Part shown: positions 22,801 through 33,800 of the stretch, piece by piece
Layout: each line of letters opens with the position of its first letter
Position numbering within the stretch: the stretch's first letter is position 1
Assembly: GCA_037577475.1 (NCBI GenBank)
Contig: CM075184.1
Coordinates: 203,501-267,500 of the forward strand
Direction of reading: 5' to 3'
Length of the DNA: 64,000 nucleotides
From: Chaunax sp. Z400
Taxonomy: Eukaryota; Chordata; Actinopteri; Lophiiformes; Chaunacidae
Notes under the pieces: generated by a model
Databases searched by the model: none
What the model was told of the DNA's origin: nothing
Seen by the model: only the letters and a program-made list of their open reading frames with translations
Position numbers and translations under genes: made by a program

Positions 22801-23613
22801 AGTACGCATAGTATGTATAGTATGTATAGTAGGAATAGTATGTACAGTATGAATAGTATGTATAGTAGGAATAGTATGTACAGTATGAATACTATGTATA
22901 GTATGTACAGTATGAATAGTATGTACAGTATGTATAGTATGTACAGTATGAATAGTATGTATAGTATGTACATTATGAATAGTATGTACAGTATGAATAG
23001 TATGTATAGTATAAATAGTATGTATAGTATAAATAGTATGTATAGTATGTATAGTATAAATAGTATGTACAGTATATATAGTATGAATAGTATGTACAGT
23101 ATGTATAGTATGAATAGTATGTATAGTATGAATAGTATGTATGGTATGCATGGTATGCATAGTATGTATAGAATTTATATGTATAGTATGTATAGTAAAA
23201 ATGGTATGTATAGTATGAATAGTATGTATAGTATGAATAGTATGTATAGTATGAATAGTATGTATAGTATGTACAGTATGTACAATATGAATAGTATGTA
23301 TAGTATGTACAGTATGAATAGTATGTACAATATGAATAGTATGTATAGTATGTACAGTATGAATAGTATGTATAGTATGAATAGTATGTATAGTATGTAT
23401 AGTATGTACAGTATGAATAGTATGTATAGTATGTACAGTATGAATAGTATGAATAGTATGTATAGTATGTATAGTATGTATAGTATAAATAGTATGTACA
23501 GTATGAATAGTATGTATAGTATAAATAGTATGTACAGTATGAATAGTATGTATAGTATGAATAGTAGTCGTATGTGTAGAATGAACAGTATGTACAGTAT
23601 GTATAGTATGAAT
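19881..23613. repeat. 9-bp satellite (AGTATGTAT / AGTATGAAT / AGTATGTAC)
   Basis: About 3.7 kb of 9-bp units with one variable position, plus 3-bp slips (AGTAGTAGT) and a recurring longer motif near 21550, 21700, 22070 and 23140 (GGTATGCATGGTATGCAT, then AGAATTTATATG) that marks a higher-order period. As 9 is a multiple of 3 and the units hold no stops in several frames, frames of hundreds of codons arise by arithmetic on both strands; they are not genes. The right edge interrupts the last exon of the minus-strand gene at about 23618. Confidence 0.95.
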
Positions 23614-23617
23614 ACAT

Positions 23618-26613
23618 GTAGCTTGACCCCTCCCCTGGTCACCTCCCCCGTCTTCGTGTAGAGCTGCACTCCCTCTGGGTCCTGGATGCAGTGGAGGTGG
23701 CGACGCTGGGTCATCCAGATCTCCCCCATCCTGGCGCGGTCAATCAGCGGGACCCCCATGGTGTCCACAGCATTCCAGAAGTGATCCAGCACCTCCTGGA
23801 TCAGACGGTCGGCTTCTGGCTGCGCCCTGATCCGCCGCCGGCAGTGAGGAGCCATCTCAGGAATGGTCAGGTGGACGATGGCACCCGTCCCCATCTGGGA
23901 CTGCTTTGCCCTCTTCAGCCGCTCCACATCCTCCCCGTCCCACTCAAAGATGGCAGTGGACAGGCGGGACATGAAGGGGCCGTACAGCAGGTTGGCGTCG
24001 GTGGTGACGCCCCTCGCGAAGCGTCGCAAGAGGTGCCACACATCCAGGCGGACCATCAGCTGGTCCCACTCACCAAACATCAGCCCGACCTAACAACGAA
24101 TCATCAATCGGTCAGTCGTTTTAAATGGCAGCTGCAGTCAGCAGTGTGTCTGTGTGTGAGAGACGCCACGGTACCTTGGGCTGGTGGTTGCGAGTGCAGC
24201 AGTCCCGGTCCACGTAGAGCACCTGAGGGGGTGCCACCCTGGCCTCCCTGTAGCGCCGCATGAGCCCCTGCGCCATGGCTACCAGTCCATCCCCCTCGCA
24301 GGCGGTGAGGACGGAGATGAGCACCTGCCCGTACTCGTTGCCCACGTTGGTCACCCATCCTGCTGTCCCAGCGGCCTTACCGGCCAGTTTCTTGGTCATC
24401 TGCATGAGACACAGTGAAGAACATTGTCACGTCACACACCGATTATACTTTCAAATAGTAAACATTGTCGGACACACTGAGAGCACAATCCATAGAAATG
24501 CGTGCATCTTCCTAATCACAGCTCACCTTCTTGGTGGAGTCCAGCTTCAAAATGCTGCCAAACACCGAGGTAAGCCTGGCCTTGGTCTCCGGCAGGCGGG
24601 CGAGGGCGTCCCGCACGTACACGGAGAGCAGCCAGGACGCAGAGGGCACCGGTGGCATCTTTGGCAGCTGCTGCAGGTCCTGCTGTTCCGTGACGCCGAG
24701 CAACTCCAACACAGAGAGGTAGCGGATGACGCGCCCCGCCCACTCTGAGCTGTGCTGCTCCCTCAAGGTTTTTCTGAGGCAAGCCGCACTGTTGCCCAAA
24801 GTGCGCTCCCTCAAATGCCCCACCACCGCCTTGTCGCAGGACAACCTGAGTGTGTGGTGAAGAGGTCAATCGTGTGCTATGCTGCAGTAAATAATTGAAT
24901 GAATAAATAAATACACAAGCCTTCTTATTTCTGCTTACTTGTAGGTCAGGATGGCAGGAAACTGCATCTGGTGCCCCAGGTCCAGCTGGTCCATGATATC
25001 CTGGGACCAGGCAGCAACCTTGCGCTTACATGACAGGCATTCCAGGTACTCCGTGCCCATGAAGTACCAGCCTGTCATGTCCAGGACCCTCCGCACCGTC
25101 TTGTACAGACCAGCCCCTGTGAGTTTGTGGCCACATCCCTTGCACACAAACCTGCACGCCCACATCCTGTAGGGCGCCCACAGGAAGAAGCGTGTGTGAA
25201 AAAAGGGATGGCACGAGGCAGGGGGCTGCGCGTACAGGGGCCGGTCTCCTGGGGGGGACCACCAGAGATGGAGGTCACTGACGAGGACGGGATGTCCTCC
25301 CACACCTCTGGTGAAGAGAGCTCGGCCCAGCCAGTCCTGCTGCTCCACCGGCAGCGCCTTCCTCCACTTCTTGGGCAGCAGCTGCAACGTTCACATCGCA
25401 TCCGTCAGTACTATTTTAAGTACTAATATCATTTTGCTTATTACTAGAAAATTATATCTCACCTCTGCACCGGTGGAGGTGGGCTGCGCGAGCTGTTTGG
25501 GGGGAGGGGGTCCTGAAGGTCCTGGGCGGGCGACAGGTGCTGCGGCATCCCTGGCAACTGCAAATTTCAGCCAGTCAGTCAGTCAGTCAGTCAGTCAGCC
25601 AGCCAGCCAGTTGAACGACTGACAGGACATGGCGTACAAAAAACCAAAATGCACTCACGCTGAGAGTCGACCTCCACAGCAGCGGCGACGAGGACGTCGT
25701 CCGTCAGGTCACCGGATGCAGCGCCTGCACAAGAAGTGAATGTAGGACTGTATGACATTTGCACTTTTAACAGGACTCGTGAGACGCCTACACAACAAGG
25801 GGAGAGGGTCTTACTGGTCGACGGACGTGCTGTGTCCTGGCGGGCAGGCGGAGTAGCCGCTGGAACTCTGGCCGCTGCATCCTGGTTGGTGCGACCGACC
25901 AAGTACACCTGCAGCTGCTTCAGCCGCGACCCGGCCTGTGGCTTCTGGCGCGTCACCCACTGCACGTACCTATGGACAAACAGGGCAAACCGAATGAGTG
26001 TTTTCTCCATAGTTGACCTGTGAATTTTTACAATTGAAAAATGATGACTTCTCAATACTCACGTCCTGCTCTCCCGGTCAGTTGCTTCGTACAGTGAAGC
26101 ATAGGTCCTGCTGGCGTGCACCCCAAAACCTACGCAACACTTATCCATGCCCCTCACCGACTCTGCTCCCTCCCACATCCGCCGCTCCTTCACTGCCACC
26201 ATGACAGGTGGAAAGAGGGCAGCATAGGAGGTGAGGGCGTTTTTGTTGGCCTCGAGGCGAGACTGGGAGGTGCCCCCCCTCCCATCCATCTCCCCCTGAT
26301 GAGAGACGATGATGCTAACTGCATAGCCAACATCGTTGCTCAATAGCCATTTCAATGTCTGACCCCTGTACTGTCCAAACTGGAGCTCTGTTTCACTGAG
26401 CACCAGTTCAGGGCAGCCTGGGTCACCTCCCGCAGCCTTGACCTTGGTCACTGCCTCCTCCCTCACCCTCTCAGGCAGCTTCACCTCGAACGACCTCACA
26501 GTGTCTCGGCCACCCTTCTGGGAGGCTTTGACGACGTGTGTCGCCGCGGCAGAAGGCTGCAAGATCAGGTGGGAGGAGGAAGGCAGGTACCGAAAGGCCG
26601 GAGTGGAATCCAT
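23618..26613 (-). CDS. DUF6729-like multi-exon gene, 3'-truncated
   Basis: Eight coding exons with consensus GT/AG borders join in frame on the minus strand: 26613-26063, 25969-25815, 25724-25659, 25557-25463, 25381-24939, 24845-24527, 24399-24175 and 24089-23618, giving about 775 residues without a stop. The ATG is in the first, preceded by an acceptor (TTATTTGTAG), which implies an upstream non-coding exon. Exon 25381-24939 has KKWRKALP, then LHLWWSPPG, FFLWAPYRMW and paired cysteines (KGCGHKL ... LECLSCKRK), a zinc-binding look. Later exons carry QVLYVDRDCC and VRLDVWHLLRRFARGVTTD, which look like the acidic motifs of a transposase-derived core. I know relatives as DUF6729-type proteins, common in fish; function unknown. 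The frame runs into the 9-bp satellite after TRGGVKL, where relatives continue, so the 3' end is lost or lies beyond a huge intron. Confidence 0.75.
25569..25612. repeat. (CAGT)n/(CAGC)n microsatellite in intron
   Basis: About six CAGT units followed by CAGC units, inside the intron between coding exons 25724-25659 and 25557-25463 and close to the acceptor. Confidence 0.85.
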
Positions 26614-26846
26614 TCTACAAATAAGCAGACGACAGGCGCGTTAATTACACACTTTAAGCATTACACTCACACATACACAGCATTTATCTTATCAAATGCA
26701 TTTCACTGTGTCTCTGTGCTCTGTCATTATCCTCTTTTCAAATAAATTCTAGGATTACATCACCATGTAATGATCCGTCATGGACAGCAAATCAATACAT
26801 TCACACAGAGAAATGAGATAGAGCTGACCATGACTTACAGTATTAT

Positions 26847-27069
26847 GTGTGTGTGTGTGTGTGTATATATACACATATATATATACACATACATATATAT
26901 ACACATACATATATATACACATACATATATATACACATACATATATACATATATATATACACATACACATATATATACACATACATATACACACACATAC
27001 ATATATACATATATATATACACATACACATATATATACACATACATATACACATACATATATATATATA
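26847..27069. repeat. (TG)n and (TATACACATACA)n microsatellite
   Basis: GTGTGT run followed by TATATACACATACATATA-type units of alternating purine/pyrimidine, able to adopt non-B DNA. Frames of 80-120 codons over it are low-complexity artefacts. The Tc1 foldback is inserted at a TA at its right end. Confidence 0.95.
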
Positions 27070-27760
27070 CAGTACCAGTCAAAAGTTTGGACACACCTTC
27101 TCATTCAATGGTTTTTATTTATTTTAATTATTTTCTACATTGTAGATTAATACTGAAGACATCGAAACTATGAAAGAACACATATGGAATTATGTAGTAA
27201 ACAAAAAAGTGTTAAATAAGTCAGAATATGTTTTATATTTTAGATTCTTCAAAGTAGCCTCCTTTTGCTTTGATGACAGCTTTGCACACTCTTGGCATTC
27301 TCTCAGTCAGCTTCATGAGGTCGTCTCCTGGAATGGTTTTGAATTAACAGGTGTGCCTTGTCAAGAGTCAATTTGTGGAATTACTTGCCTTCTTAATGTG
27401 TTTGAGACCATCAGTTGTGTTGTGCAGAGGTAGGGTTAGTACACAGTGGATAGCCCTATTTGACTACTGTTGTAATCCATATTATGGCAAGTTCCATTCC
27501 AGGAGACGACCTCATGAAGCTGACTGAGAGAATGCCAAGAGTGTGCAAAGCTGTCATCAAAGCAAAAGGAGGCTACTTTGAAGAATCTAAAATATAAAAC
27601 ATATTCTGACTTATTTAACACTTTTTTGTTTACTACATAATTCCATATGTGTTCTTTCATAGTTTCGATGTCTTCAGTATTAATCTACAATGTAGAAAAT
27701 AATTAAAATAAATAAAAACCATTGAATGAGAAGGTGTGTCCAAACTTTTGACTGGTACTG
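27070..27760. mobile_element. Tc1-type foldback element with 267-bp arms
   Basis: Begins CAGTACCAGTCAAAAGTTT and ends with its complement, flanked by TA on both sides (27068-27069, 27761-27762), the Tc1/mariner target duplication. Arms 27070-27336 and 27494-27760 appear to be perfect 267-bp inverted copies; the loop is 157 bp. Each arm includes the 3' end of a Tc1 transposase gene, so the element arose from two inverted 3' halves. It is non-autonomous. Identical arms imply recent origin or gene conversion. Confidence 0.9.
27496..27597 (+). pseudogene. C-terminal fragment of Tc1 transposase (right arm)
   Basis: Thirty-three residues and a TAA stop, including PGDDLMKLTERMPRVCKAV and KGGYFEES, typical of the C-terminus of fish Tc1 transposases. 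No catalytic residues are included. The mirror image lies on the minus strand at 27334-27233 in the left arm. Confidence 0.8.
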
Positions 27761-27832
27761 TACATATATATATTGTTCATAACTGACTGACTAAGTAATT
27801 TCCATTGGAATATTATGCAAAGGCAAGGACAC

Positions 27833-28003
27833 ATTTTGTATTGTTCACTTATACTACTGTATTTTGGATACTGCACAGAGGTGTGGGTTAACACATGAAG
27901 GTTTAGTATTTGTCATGTAGAAGTGTTACAGAAAAGAGCAATAACAATTATAAACAAAGTGAATATCAAAGAGCATACCAGCAGGCTGTTTATAAATTGC
28001 TAG
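27833..28003 (+). pseudogene. LINE reverse transcriptase C-terminal fragment
   Basis: Translates with one internal stop to a stretch with LLYFGYCTEVWVNT and LQKRAITIINKVNIKEHTS, the conserved region after the RT catalytic core in fish LINEs (usual form: YCxxVWGNT ... LQKRAIRII). It is a degenerate short fragment inside the presumed first intron of the neighbouring gene, in antisense. Confidence 0.65.
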
Positions 28004-28360
28004 AAATAGGGTGACCTGAAGGAAATTTAATTTCAAAAGTCCGTACACGCGTAAAACATGAAAGCAGATGTGTATTTTTAAAAAGTACTGTCTGTTCATG
28101 AGCGCAAATCCCGCTCTTCAAGCAGTGCATGCAAATGAATGACTGCACACCGGCATATCGGCCGCTTCAAATATTAAAAGTTCAAATGTTATTTGGTAAA
28201 TTGGTTCAAATATGATTTGTTAAACTGATACTGTAATGCGCTAGGTAGCTAGCTAGGTAACCGTGTCATTACTATTACTGGCTCCGTACTCCGTACTTTC
28301 ATTTGCCTCGTAGCAAGTACAACACAGCCGACAGACACATTGAATGAGACACAGAACAGT
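28004..28360. other. Unassigned intronic sequence
   Basis: No gene, repeat family or RNA recognised. A GCTAGGTAGCTAGCTAGG short repeat is at about 28239-28257. Confidence 0.5.
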
Positions 28361-28366
28361 ACTTAC

Positions 28367-28720
28367 ATAACTCGACGACAGAAATGTCTGCGAAAAAGTT
28401 GTGGAAATAAAAGTCCTTCTCTCTCAAGCAAGCGCAGCTGAGACGACTGAGGAGAAACGGCTTCAATCAGGTTCAAATTCAAAGCTGAGTTGGGGGGGCG
28501 GGGGCCCGGAAAGCCAGCCAATCAGAAGTCGTCGGAGCAAGTTAGGCCATCCAGTCAGAGACAGCGTGTGTTAGGGCAGCCAATCCAGTCAGGGAGCTCG
28601 ATTACATTGATCTTTGTGGAACGCTACAAGGGGGCTGGGCTTAGAAGTTAGGGAGAGTCAGAGAACATCGAGACACGGGCGGGGCGGGGCGGGGCGGGGC
28701 GGGGCGGGAATCTTCACTGT
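28367..28720 (-). promoter_or_regulatory. Candidate promoter and 5' non-coding exon of DUF6729-like gene
   Basis: On the minus strand, a run of GC boxes (five GGGGC units, 28678-28708) and ATTGG/CCAAT elements (about 28517-28521 and 28580-28584) precede a stretch ending in a consensus donor, GTAAGT at 28366-28361. The layout fits a TATA-less GC-rich promoter with a short 5' UTR exon that splices to the ATG exon at 26614. No transcript evidence is available. Confidence 0.5.
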
Positions 28721-29000
28721 CCGCCCCGGCGGCCGCCGGCCGCGCGACGGCGGCGGATCCGGCGTCGCTCCGACGGTACACCACTTTGTAGAAACGTCCG
28801 TCCCGTCCCGCGACGGCGAGGCGCCTTCTCCGTCTCGAACGGGACGCCCGGCCTCGAAAGCGGAACGCACCTGGCTTCTGCGCATCGGAAATGACCCCGC
28901 CGGAGCTCTGGAGTCGCCGGAGAGGCGTACCGGGATATGCAAAGTAGCCACGTGCTCTCGTTGTGCTCCCCTCCCTCACACCGCCGGCCGGCCGGATGGA
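28640..29000. promoter_or_regulatory. CpG island
   Basis: Strongly GC-rich with many CG dinucleotides, in sharp contrast to the AT-rich surroundings, such as CGGCGGCCGCCGGCCGCGCG around 28728 and GCCGGCCGGCCGG at 28983. Frames of about 100-130 codons in it have no recognisable domain and are expected in GC-rich DNA. A GTTCGAGAC on the minus strand (28840-28832) resembles a Pol III B box but no A box was found. Confidence 0.75.
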
Positions 29001-29008
29001 TGAAGAAC

Positions 29009-29031
29009 ACATACATACATACATACATACA
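29009..29031. repeat. (CATA)n microsatellite
   Basis: Five to six CATA units adjoining the CpG island. Confidence 0.9.
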
Positions 29032-29109
29032 GACGAGTGGTCCCAACTCGTCTTATGTGCAAATACTTTCTTATTTTCCCTATAATATTATCAACTGTAT
29101 ATATTATTG

Positions 29110-29111
<2 letters not shown>

Positions 29112-29175
<64 letters not shown>
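29112..29175. repeat. (TA)n(GA)n compound microsatellite
   Basis: About 19 TA units then 12 GA units, without interruption. Confidence 0.95.
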
Positions 29176-29176
<1 letters not shown>

Positions 29177-29481
29177 TATCTCTACGATATGAGCACTGCC
29201 CTTGAAAGACTGATTGCCATTACTACCCCTGACATATCTGACTGAGAAGAATCAAGTTCCAACATAAAGTTTGGTATGTAGCATAAAGTATAAACTTACT
29301 TTACTATACTTACTTTAGTATAAACTTACTAGTGAGACGGAAGAACACACGGGTATGTTTAAAAACAAAAGACACTTTAATGGGACTTTCAACAAAGTAT
29401 AAAACACACTTTAATATATATATATAAAAATAAATACATAAATACACATCAATGCAAAGAAAAAATATAAATAAAGGATAC
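29176..29481. other. AT-rich intergenic sequence
   Basis: No gene recognised. CTTACTTTACTATACTTACTTTAG near 29297 is a short imperfect repeat. Confidence 0.5.
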
Positions 29482-29581
29482 AAAATACACAGATAAATAA
29501 ATGATAAAAAAATAAACACACCAAACGATATAAAATACACAGATAAATAAATGATAAAAAAATAAACACACCAAACGATAT
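29482..29581. repeat. 50-bp tandem duplication
   Basis: Two essentially identical 50-bp units (AAAATACACAGATAAATAAA ... CCAAACGATAT) in direct repeat. Confidence 0.9.
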
Positions 29582-29589
29582 AAATGATA

Positions 29590-29816
29590 ATAACTTTCAG
29601 TCTTTCCCCCCCCCGTGCTTCCCTTTCCTGTCTCTTCCTTCTTTCCTCTCTCCTCTTTTTCTTTCTCCTCCTTCTCTCTGCCAGTCTGTGGTCCTTCCTT
29701 TTCACTCTCTCTGCTCTCCTCCTTGCCTTCCTCAGTTCTTTCTCCTGCCGGATTTTTTCTCTCCTCTTCTCCCTTCTCTTTACCCTTTCCTCTTTCCTCT
29801 TTTCCTTCCTCCTATA
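29590..29816 (-). other. CT-rich tract; minus-strand K/R/E-rich open frame
   Basis: Plus strand is almost all pyrimidine for over 200 bases. On the minus strand it reads as a Lys/Arg/Glu-rich helix-like sequence (KRREKRREKIRQEKELRKAR) with no stop. An acceptor-like site, CCTTTCATTTTCAG, lies just upstream on the minus strand at about 29869-29882, and the candidate promoter at 30131-30247 points this way, so an exon is possible. Purine-rich DNA encodes such residues by default, so confidence is low. It may also form triplex (H-DNA). Confidence 0.3.
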
Positions 29817-29920
29817 CAAGTACACCAGTACTGTAATGATCTATAGTAGTACTGTTATTACTACTGTTCTGAAAATGAAAGGAATCTAAAAGTAGATCAG
29901 CTGGAGAACAGGTTACACAA

Positions 29921-29928
29921 TGACGTCA
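29921..29928. promoter_or_regulatory. Consensus CRE (TGACGTCA)
   Basis: Perfect palindromic cAMP-response element. A second one lies at 30240-30247, inside the candidate promoter. Confidence 0.5.
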
Positions 29929-30130
29929 TCACTGGTAGATATTACAGTGAAGGCTGCATTTGGAACAGTTAAGCTTCAGAAATGTCAACCCAACATATAA
30001 AGAACAAATAGAGCTCCAGTCACAGGAAAACAACACGGACTGTTAGATTACAGGATCATAGAGGTTCCACCGGCTCTGAGCTGAAGCCACTTTTTAAGAA
30101 GAACACAGTCATGTTCTAAAATGTGTCTTA

Positions 30131-30247
30131 CCAGTGTTCACTGCGTTCAGCTGCGTGGCAGCAGTCTCTCTGCGGTCACGCTGTCTCGGTTCTGCTCTAA
30201 CCGGGAGGGACGGGACCTTTATAAAGCAGCACCCAGTGATGACGTCA
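30131..30247 (-). promoter_or_regulatory. Candidate CRE/TATA promoter with first exon and splice donor
   Basis: Minus-strand order: CRE TGACGTCA (30247-30240), TATA-like CTTTATAAAG (30226-30217), then about 85 bases of GC-richer sequence ending CACTG and a GTAAGAC donor that starts at 30131. Spacing is right for a start site near 30190. Both the CRE and the TATA-like element are palindromes, so strand is set mainly by the donor. No known gene was recognised downstream. Confidence 0.4.
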
Positions 30248-30826
30248 ATAACTCCTCCTATAGGAAAAAAAACACAAACGCGTGTGTTAGGAGAAACGCG
30301 AGAGGCATTATTCTAACACGATCGATGTGAAGATGACGTATACCCAGATAAGACGCATTACAGGCACTGACTTTTCTATGTATTCATGAATCAATCTTAG
30401 TCACTTCTGAACTTTGATTATTTTGTTATATGACACCAACGTTGTGTCTCCAGTGTTAGAAGTAGAACAAGGTGCTCATGTAATTAAATGAGATCTTCTT
30501 TATTAATAGCCTTGAGAACTTCTTGTCCATCGTTCTTGTCCAGTTTAACTAGTCTTTAGATAAATGTACAGTACATGTATTTCTTTTTTGCTTTACGTCT
30601 TTTTGTTTGTTCATGTTTCAAACTAACATTCAAGTCACAGATCTTTTTTTCACTTTAACATTGTAAGACAGGGTGTTTTTCAAAGTTTTCTTTAATTTCT
30701 CAGGTAATCATAATTAATATGATTTCAGTTGTTTTATGTTTAGTTATGTTTAATGACTCAATTTCCAATATATTTATTGAATTAATCAATGGTCATCTAC
30801 ACACAACAGTTATGGAGAAATCAGAC
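30248..30826. other. AT-rich intergenic DNA before second duplicate
   Basis: No gene, repeat or RNA recognised. Whether this is also duplicated to the left of base 1 cannot be seen. Confidence 0.5.
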
Positions 30827-33800
30827 CATAAACGTGGTGTTATATTTATCTAAGGATAGCTGTAGGACATCTCACCTGCTTTCACTTAATAAAACTGCCT
30901 TCTTAGATTCACTGCAAACTTTACCTGCTGCTTTCATGTATTTTATAGTTTTTATTCTGTAAGTATTGCACAAACTATTTTCATTCTGTTCTATGAATGC
31001 ATACATTATGTCGATTGTCTGGGTTTTTCTTTGTTTTGTATGTTGAGCCACACCTAAGATGATTTTCTGTTATGAAAGTCAATAAAGTTTCTGATTCTCA
31101 AACAATACATATGAATGCAAACCTAATTTTGACTAAATGTGTAGTTTCTGCTTTTTGGCTAGTATAGACAGTCCGTACACACTGCAGTAAAGCATTCTTT
31201 TTTATTCAAAAAAATGTTTTAGATAAATGTAATTTCCAGCTTTTGGCAGGAGTCAAAGACAATTTGTTGTTGGTTCAAACATAATGATGAATGGACAGCA
31301 ACATTCCAAGTTATCACCATGTTCTCTTAGTAGTTCATCAAATGTTTAACAGATACAAAGCAGAACAAAGAACATTTATTTCTCTTCAGATTCAAGCACT
31401 TGTCCTCATATTTAGTGAATCAGTGCCAAACAAACCCCAAACTAGAACAAAACCACTTTTAGGACTGCGGCTCTAGAGACTGGACATGCATGTAAAAGAA
31501 AGGTCACATGTTCACGCCCCATAACATCCATGTCCCCTGGCTTTATATAACTCCATCAGCTACACTACATTAAAATGGCACACACACAATAAGAAAGATA
31601 AACAACTTAACAGGGTTTATTTGGAACTGATGCTTACATAGATTTCAAAAGGCTACAATATAATTAATAATCAAAACTGTACACATAAAAACAAAAGCTG
31701 ACATCCTCTGCAGCTTAATAAAGGACTTTATAATCAGGACCCTCTTTTCACAAACTAAAACATTCAGTCTGTCTGTGAAACATCCAAGGAATGAAAATAA
31801 TACAGAAGAAACTTTTTTTTAAAGAAATACAATGCAATGCAAATACAATCCCCACAACAGGCAGCGAGTATCCTCAATTTCTTTAACTATTTTCCTTACA
31901 AAAGTATTTGTTCTAAAACTGATGAAAAACCTTCATAGTAGTTCAATGTGTTAATGAGGAGGTCGTCAAAATCCCAGTTTTACCGGTTTAGTTTGTTTAA
32001 TGACTGTTCACCCTCCAGATACTCTTAGTAAATAATGATAGTTAAATAAGAAAACAAAGCGACTACAGCAACACCACTGTTAGCTAAATGCTAGTGTCGG
32101 AACCCTAGCATGCTAATAGGAGATACAGACAGAGAGGGGGAGAGAGGGAGAAAGGTCTCTTTTTGTGAAATGCCTTGAGAAACCCTTTGTTAAGATTTGG
32201 CACCATACAAATAAAACTGACTTGACTTGATATTCTGATATTTAGCAGCTGATGCTCAGGACAGCTTGCTTTAGCATGTTGGAAAGCTAACATTAAATAG
32301 CATTAAGCACAAACAGAGATGCTTGAAGGAAATGCCAGTAGTTCTGCAGCTATAGCAAACCAAAGTAACAGTAAAACTTAATTTCTGTTGGAGTAAGAAA
32401 ACTTCCCTGAAAATATGTCATAATAAGGTATGTATGTGTAGCCAGTACTTGGTGATAATGAGTAACATTAGCTGACATTACAGGTGGACTAGTGGCTATA
32501 GCGTTGGAAGACTCTGGGAACAGGTAGGAGGAAATGATTAAACTGATGTACAGGATTTAATGAGACTCAGACAAAAGTGCAGTTGGAAAAAGTACCATGT
32601 ATTAAAGAAGGAATGCAAAAATAAAAATAAACAGTATTTACAAAATCAAACGATAGCCATTCAAATTATATTAATACTCAATTCAATATTCATTCAACAA
32701 TAATCATAGTTCAATTGGCTGCAAAGTTTGTAGCTCCAGCACCAAGGGATGTCAGTTATAGTCCAAACGTCATGTAAATCAGTCAGTCAACAAGGGAACG
32801 ATTGGGCTGGAATGTGTGATGGATTGAATGAGTGAGTGAGTGAGTGAGTGAGTGAAGGAGGTCAGTCTCTCTCCTATCACCCAGGCAGGCAGGGTGAATG
32901 CAACAGGTTTCTTCATAATAGGAGGTGTTCCTGGTCAACAGCTCGCCATCCTTTTTCCCCCCCAAGGAAATAAACCTGGCCTGTATAAGCAGACAAGGCC
33001 AACTTTAATACACGGATTTGTTAAAACCAAACAAAATACCAAAATACATTCAGTGACTTTACAGCTGGGATCACTAGCTTCAAGTTCACACCATTCAGTG
33101 ATAAATCATCAAGTGTAACTGCTGTCCCTTAAAAGAACAGAATAATTCAATGGAATCAATATGATTTAATCAATAATGCTTTTGCACTGGATCATTACGA
33201 TCCGGATAGAAAAGTTCACTTCTGTTAGCAGACTTAGCGTTAGCCGCTAGGCTAAGTTAACTAGCGGTAGCTGCTAACAGTTTACGTATCACATACAAAC
33301 CACTCGTGTCATCATGTGTGCTTCGCAACAACACATAGATAATATTACAGACAAAACAATCAGACCAATGCAGTAAGAAGGTTCAGCAGTGTTACCTAGG
33401 GCGATAGCTGCATGCTAACACAATAGCTTTAGTGCAACTCACCCATTCGAGAGTTCAGCTCGTTCACGTAATAGCAGTGAGTTAAGTCACAGGACACATC
33501 TACAAATCGGCAATAAATTACAATTCCGTACATTGCATGTTCAACAAGTTTGAAGTTGGAATACACGAATAAAGCATGTTTAATTACCGATCTGCAGCAG
33601 CTCTGTTCCCTCACACACCATACACGCCAAGCCATTCATTTCCAATGGTAAGCAGCTGGCACTACCGGTATAACGCCCTGCGGCTGCTCTGATTCGATGT
33701 GGAAAATACCGCGATAGTTCGCCCGAGAACTGGGCAGATACATAACATGATAACATAATATACTACGATTGAAATGCATTTAGCATATATTTACATTTTG

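Larger units (their letters stand above)
26614..28366 (-). other. Probable first intron of the DUF6729-like gene
   Basis: Bounded on the minus strand by a strong donor GTAAGT (28366-28361) and the acceptor before the ATG exon (26615-26616). It contains a (TATACACA)n microsatellite, a Tc1 foldback and a LINE fragment. The intron is inferred from splice-site sequence only. Confidence 0.5.

Noticed and set aside
19845..23661. Open frames of 200-620 codons (HTI-, YSM- and YIL-rich) on both strands of the 9-bp satellite
   Set aside because: The unit length is a multiple of three and lacks stops in several frames, so long frames are automatic; composition is pure repeat.
26755..27173. IYTH- and ICVYI-rich frames
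   Set aside because: Translations of a (TATACACA)n microsatellite.
28832..28840. tRNA-derived SINE from the B-box-like GTTCGAGAC
   Set aside because: No A box at proper distance and no cloverleaf; a 9-base match in CpG-rich DNA is weak.
28640..29024. GC-rich frames of 97-129 codons
   Set aside because: Both strands stay open because of GC content; no recognisable domain; better explained as a CpG-island promoter.
29310..29583. Hydrophobic tail of the minus-strand 171-codon frame
   Set aside because: AT-rich repeat DNA, including a 50-bp tandem duplication, encodes it; no membrane-protein signature beyond composition.
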